DNA from: Pseudomonadota bacterium
GTDB taxonomy: Bacteria > Pseudomonadota > Gammaproteobacteria > Xanthomonadales > Xanthomonadaceae
Direction of reading: 5' to 3'
Assembly (NCBI GenBank): GCA_023392975.1
Contig: JAEWNA010000340.1
Span: 1-41,587, forward strand
Length of the DNA: 41,587 nt
Below, in pieces: positions 37,598 to 41,587 of the stretch (the first letter of the stretch is position 1; every line of letters starts with the position of its first letter). Below the pieces are notes generated by a model. The model saw only the letters and a program-made list of their open reading frames with translations. It had not been told where the DNA came from and searched no databases. The translations under genes were made by a program, and so were the position numbers.

Positions 37598-38596
37598 TCA
37601 GGCCTGCAAGAAGCCGTGGTCGCGATACCAGCGGACACTGTCCTGGAGCATGTCCGCCAAGGGTGCGGAGCCGTAACCGAGCGCACGCTCCGCCTTTCCA
37701 GAATCGAAGTAGTAAGGGCGGGAGAAGACCTTCATGCGATAGGTCTCCACCGGTGGCTTGCCCGGCACCAGCGGCGACAACTTCTCCTGCAGCAGCGATT
37801 TCCAGTACAGCGCGCGATACGAGCCGTCCGGCAATCGCACCGGCTTGCCCAGCACCTGCGCGAGGGTGTCGAGGAATTCACGGTAAGTCGCGTCCTGGCC
37901 GGCCAGGATGTAGCGTTCGCCGGATTCGCCCCGCTCCAGCGCGGCCACGTGTGCACGACCGACCGATGCGGCGCAGCAGAACGAACCGCCGCCCGGCGGC
38001 ACGAACGGCACCTGGTCGTAGTGCGCGGCGAGCACCATGCGGCCCCATTGCAGGTTGTAGTCGTACGCGCCGATCACCTCGGCCAGGTTGAGGATCACGG
38101 CCGGCAGGCCGTTGCGGTGGGCGTCGACCACGATCGACTCCGCGCGGCCCTTGGTGATGGCGTAGGGGCTGCTGGCGCGGTAGCCGGTCAGCGGCGTGCC
38201 CTCGTCCGCGCGCCGGACCGGGTCGCCCGCATCGCCCAGCGTGCCGATGGTCGACGTGGTGCTGGTGTAGACCAGCCGCTTCACCCCGTTCCTGCGTGCG
38301 GCTTCCACCACGTTGCGCGTGCCCTGCACGTTCACCGCTTCCAGGGCGGGCAGATCCCGCGGATTGCAGCTGGTGTTGCCGGCGGTGTGGATGACGGCGT
38401 CCGCACCGCGCATGGCGGCGGACAGCCCGTCGAGGTCGTCGAGCTCGCCGTGCACGATCCGCACGCCCATCGGCTCGAGGAACGCGACGTTGGCCTTCGG
38501 ACGCACCATCGCCACGACGGAGTGACCCGCCTCCTTCAAGGCGGAGACCACATTGAGCCCGACGAAGCCGTTGGCTCCGGTCATGAATACTTCCAT
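37598..38596 (-). CDS. NAD(P)-dependent epimerase/dehydratase family reductase (extended SDR)
   Basis: A 332-residue extended short-chain dehydrogenase. The Rossmann motif is TGANGFVG (residues 6-13), and the active-site pair is Y145/K149 in SPYAITKGRAE, with a Ser/Thr-rich strand (VYTSTTSTIG) before it. The C-terminal half is the substrate-binding part. The start at 38596 has GGAG about ten bases upstream. It lies 28 bases after the KS gene and 35 bases before the oxoamine synthase. Family members reduce ketones, epimerise sugars or reduce hydroxy-acyl chains. Beside an oxoamine synthase the likely substrate is the new ketone, giving an amino alcohol, as in bacterial sphingoid-base synthesis. 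Substrate and cofactor choice are inferred only. Confidence 0.85.
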   Translation of the reverse strand: MEVFMTGANGFVGLNVVSALKEAGHSVVAMVRPKANVAFLEPMGVRIVHGELDDLDGLSAAMRGADAVIHTAGNTSCNPRDLPALEAVNVQGTRNVVEAARRNGVKRLVYTSTTSTIGTLGDAGDPVRRADEGTPLTGYRASSPYAITKGRAESIVVDAHRNGLPAVILNLAEVIGAYDYNLQWGRMVLAAHYDQVPFVPPGGGSFCCAASVGRAHVAALERGESGERYILAGQDATYREFLDTLAQVLGKPVRLPDGSYRALYWKSLLQEKLSPLVPGKPPVETYRMKVFSRPYYFDSGKAERALGYGSAPLADMLQDSVRWYRDHGFLQA

Positions 38597-38624
38597 GTCA
38601 AGACATCTCCCTGCTTGCTTTCGA

Positions 38625-41587
38625 TCAATTCACTGCGCTTTCGATGGCCTTCCAGAATCCCTGGCGATCATCGCGTCGCGTGCGCATGCTCAAGGCCCCG
38701 AGATTCCGGTCCGGGTGTTCCGCCATGCCTTGCAGCAGCACGATCAATTGCTCCAGCAACAGGCTGGCGCGATTGTAGTCCTCGGACTGTGACCGGTATA
38801 GCAGGCGCAATTCGACACCATCCTCGTACATCGACACGACCAGCTCCATCCGCGGCGACATCGGGCCCGACAGGATGTCGGACGCCAGATGCTCGCGGCC
38901 CGCATCCACGTCGCGATCGCCGGACGCGGAGATCGAGGCCGCGAAGGTCTCGAAGACCACCACGCTGTCGAACAGATCGTCGGCACCGACCCAGCGGGCG
39001 ATGGCTTCGAGCGGCGCACTGTGGAAGGCGTGCTTGCGGATCAGGTGGTCCTGGAGTTCGGCCAGCCAGTCGCCGACCTTGTGCCGGCCCACGGTGCTGA
39101 TGCGCACCGGCAGCAGGCGCGGCGGCGCCGACGCCTCGCCGGCATCCGCCGGGTCGTGCACGGCACGGAATGCGCCGAGTACGCCGAACTGGCTGCTGGG
39201 CGCACGCGTGTGGCGGTTGACCAGGATGGCCCAGGCCGCGGCGATCATCGTCTGCAGATCGACGTGATGGCGGCGGGTGGCCGATTGCAGCAGGCTCACC
39301 AGCTCGGTATCGAGCTGTTCGGAGACCTGGCGCAAGGGCGCATCGCCCGCCGATTCCTGGTTCAGCAGGGCCGGCAGGCACTGCGACACCGTGCCCGGCT
39401 GTTCGATCAGGGCATCGCGCCAGTAGGTTTCCGACTGCGGCACGGGCGTGGGGGCGACGTCGCCGTCCGCATTCGGGCCGACGAGGATCTGGCGTACGGA
39501 CGGCGATTCGAACTGCAGCGTGAACCAGCCTGCGCCTTCCGCCGATGCCTCGACGGCCTTCGGCATCGGCAACGTTGCCGGCGACGCGGCGACCGCCGGC
39601 AGCCCGATGGCCAGGCGACGATGGCTGCAATCCACCAGTTCGAACGGCATGCCCGGGAACGGCACGCGACGCCGTTCCATGCCCGCATGCAGCATCGACC
39701 ATCCCACCGCACAACCACGGACCCACAGCGCGGCCAGCTTGTCGTACTGCCCGTTGCGCGCCAGCGCGTCCACGAACGCACGCCCCTCGTCGCCGGCGAG
39801 CAGGTCCGGCAGCGGCTCGACATCGCTGCGACCGGCGAACACGCCCTCGACCGCGCGCTGGCCGTCCAGATGACGCCTCGCGCGGGCCAGGAATTCCTCG
39901 CGACCGCCGGCCACGATCGCGAGCCGGTGCTCGAACGCGACGCGACCGACCTGCGAGGTGTAGGCGAGATCGCCGAAGGTCGCGGCCCGCGCTTCGCCAT
40001 CGACGGCGTCGACCACCGCGGCCAGGTAGGCCTGCAGCGCATCGGCCGATCGCGCCGACAGCACCAGCACCCCACCCGTTTCCGCGGAAGCCGACAGCGA
40101 AGGCGCGGATTCGAGCACGATGAAGGCATTCGAGCCGCCCATGCCGAACGAATTCACGCCGGCCGCCAGCGTGCCGCGACGATTCCGCGACCACTCGCGA
40201 GCCGTCGTCGGGAAGGTGAACGGCGAACTGTCGGCATCGAAATTGCGGTTGACGTTGCGCAGGTTGATGCAGGGCGTCAGCCGGCCATGGCGCATGCCCA
40301 GCAGCACCTTGATCATCGCGCCGATGCCGGACGCGGCTTCCATGTGCCCGAAGTTGGCGCGCGTGCCGATGGCGCAGAAGCCGACCTGGTCGGTGCTGCG
40401 GCGCAGGACGTTGCTCAAGGCCTTCAGTTCGATGGGATCGCCCAGCTCGGTGCCGGTGCCGTGGCTTTCGATGTAGCCGATGTCCTCGGCCTCCAGGCCG
40501 GACGCTTCCAGGGCCTGCGCGGCGGTCTGCTCCAGCAGGCGGATGTTGGGCATGAACTGGCCCGCGCCGGTGCCGGAATGGGAGATGGCCGATGCGCGCA
40601 GCACGCCATGGATGCGGTCGCCGTCGCGCAGGGCGGCGTCGAGCCGCTTGAGCATCACCACGCCCGCGCCCTCGCCCGGCACCAGGCCGGAAGCGCGATC
40701 GTCGAACGTCCGTTCCACGCCATCCGGCGAGAGCACCTTCATGTCCTGCAGCATCTGGTAGTTCGCCGCATGCAGGTTGAGATTGACGCCGGCGGCCAGG
40801 GCGACCTCGCATTCGCCGGACAGGATCGACTGCCGGGCCAGGTGCACCGCGGTCAGCGACGACGAACAGGCGGTCGACACCGTGAAACTGGGCCCGCGGA
40901 AATCGAACAGGAAGGAGATGCGGTTGGCCAGTTCGCTGGCGACCGAGCCGGGCCCGATGTAATCGCCGGCACGGGCATGCAGCTCGGACATCACCCAGGT
41001 GAAGTCCTCGTTCATCGAGCCGACGAACACGCCGACCGGAGTCGCGCGCAGGCTGTCGGCCGTGTACGCCGCATCCTCGAGCGCACGCCAGGTGGAGCGC
41101 AGCAGCACGCGCAACTGCGGGTCGGCCTTCTCCGCCTCGCGCCGGGTCATGCGGAACAGCGCCGGGTCGAACAGGTGCACGTCGCCGAGGAAGCCGCCGC
41201 GCGCGGGAATGCGCACGCGGGTGCCATTGGCGTCGCCCATGCCGATGCCGGCGGCCAGGGTCCCCGCGAAGTCGCGATCGGCGGGAACCTCGACGATGCA
41301 GTCCTTGCCCGCCTGGACGACCTCCCAGAAGGCGTTCAGGCTCGGCGCGCCGGGGAACTCGCCGCCCATGCCGATGATGGCGATGGCGTCGCTGCCTGCG
41401 TTCGGTGAGCCGCCCCGCGCGGGCGACGGCAGCGCGCGGGCGCGCGCCGGCGGCAAGACGCGTCCGGGGATCGACGCCGGCAGCACCTCGGCATGCGAGG
41501 CGACCGACGAGGCCGCCGGTTGCGCAGCCGACTCGTCCAGCGGACCCAGCAGCGCACGCAGCGCTTCCAGGTGATGGAGGGTCAGGT
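38625..41587 (-). CDS. PKS ketosynthase followed by half a condensation domain; 5' end outside window
   Basis: The frame stays open to the right edge, so the N-terminus is missing. The KS starts around 41385 (AIAIIGMGGEFPGA) and keeps its triad: Cys in TACSSSLTAV (about 40865), His in HGTGTELGD (about 40455) and His in NFGHMEAASG (about 40350). A post-KS region follows. No AT, KR or ACP follows within the protein, so it is a trans-AT type KS. The last 330 or so residues resemble only the C-terminal lobe of an NRPS condensation domain (YWRDALIEQPG, MIAAAWAILVNRH, LFDSVVVFETFA), with no N-lobe and no HHxxxDG. Residues at the edge, before the KS, may be the end of a carrier domain. The gene probably elongates the acyl chain used by the ACP and oxoamine synthase. 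Confidence 0.9.
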   Translation of the reverse strand, partial: LTLHHLEALRALLGPLDESAAQPAASSVASHAEVLPASIPGRVLPPARARALPSPARGGSPNAGSDAIAIIGMGGEFPGAPSLNAFWEVVQAGKDCIVEVPADRDFAGTLAAGIGMGDANGTRVRIPARGGFLGDVHLFDPALFRMTRREAEKADPQLRVLLRSTWRALEDAAYTADSLRATPVGVFVGSMNEDFTWVMSELHARAGDYIGPGSVASELANRISFLFDFRGPSFTVSTACSSSLTAVHLARQSILSGECEVALAAGVNLNLHAANYQMLQDMKVLSPDGVERTFDDRASGLVPGEGAGVVMLKRLDAALRDGDRIHGVLRASAISHSGTGAGQFMPNIRLLEQTAAQALEASGLEAEDIGYIESHGTGTELGDPIELKALSNVLRRSTDQVGFCAIGTRANFGHMEAASGIGAMIKVLLGMRHGRLTPCINLRNVNRNFDADSSPFTFPTTAREWSRNRRGTLAAGVNSFGMGGSNAFIVLESAPSLSASAETGGVLVLSARSADALQAYLAAVVDAVDGEARAATFGDLAYTSQVGRVAFEHRLAIVAGGREEFLARARRHLDGQRAVEGVFAGRSDVEPLPDLLAGDEGRAFVDALARNGQYDKLAALWVRGCAVGWSMLHAGMERRRVPFPGMPFELVDCSHRRLAIGLPAVAASPATLPMPKAVEASAEGAGWFTLQFESPSVRQILVGPNADGDVAPTPVPQSETYWRDALIEQPGTVSQCLPALLNQESAGDAPLRQVSEQLDTELVSLLQSATRRHHVDLQTMIAAAWAILVNRHTRAPSSQFGVLGAFRAVHDPADAGEASAPPRLLPVRISTVGRHKVGDWLAELQDHLIRKHAFHSAPLEAIARWVGADDLFDSVVVFETFAASISASGDRDVDAGREHLASDILSGPMSPRMELVVSMYEDGVELRLLYRSQSEDYNRASLLLEQLIVLLQGMAEHPDRNLGALSMRTRRDDRQGFWKAIESAVN

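Overview
The window is a high-GC (roughly 65-70 %) stretch of bacterial chromosome almost completely filled by a hybrid non-ribosomal peptide / polyketide / alpha-oxoamine gene cluster. Gene style, the RND pump and a dif-like site close to the gammaproteobacterial consensus suggest a Xanthomonadaceae-type gammaproteobacterium such as Lysobacter. That is an inference; no rRNA or other marker gene is present. Both window edges cut through megasynthase genes.

Layout. Left arm, plus strand: the 3' part of an NRPS gene (half A, PCP, C, A, PCP, TE; 1-4784) and a small DoxX-like membrane protein (4851-5258). Positions 5259-5931 hold no convincing gene. They contain a dif-like XerCD site (5380-5407), hairpins and a degraded reading frame. 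Right arm, all minus strand and probably one operon read from the right edge leftwards: a ketosynthase protein ending in half a condensation domain (38625-41587), an NAD-dependent epimerase/dehydratase-type reductase, a PLP alpha-oxoamine synthase, a stand-alone ACP, a tandem acyltransferase with one dead domain, and a giant five-module NRPS (13602-34073). The NRPS reading frame runs without a stop into a complete ABC-transporter ATPase. It is followed, with a 4-nt overlap, by the ABC-2 permease, then a diaminobutyrate aminotransferase, a JmjC/cupin-type oxygenase, a periplasmic adaptor and an RND pump.

Proposed workings (inference). The trans-acting AT loads the ACP and KS, and the oxoamine synthase plus reductase make a sphingoid-like amino-alcohol or aminoketone unit. 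The NRPS adds about five residues. Specificity positions read by eye suggest X (epimerised), Ser, X, Asn-like, and a cationic residue that fits 2,4-diaminobutyrate from the aminotransferase. The second NRPS adds at least two more (the last Asn-like) and releases the product by its TE. The JmjC-type enzyme may hydroxylate an Asn-type residue. The fused ABC ATPase with its permease, and the adaptor/RND pair, are candidate exporters.

Most unusual points: the in-frame NRPS-ABC ATPase fusion with a C7 tract in its linker; a 97 % identical inverted A-domain segment (1-242 versus 27657-27898) that could let the two NRPS genes exchange their 3' halves by inversion; and a dif-like site on which all genes, and all the FtsK-KOPS-like octamers I could find, converge.
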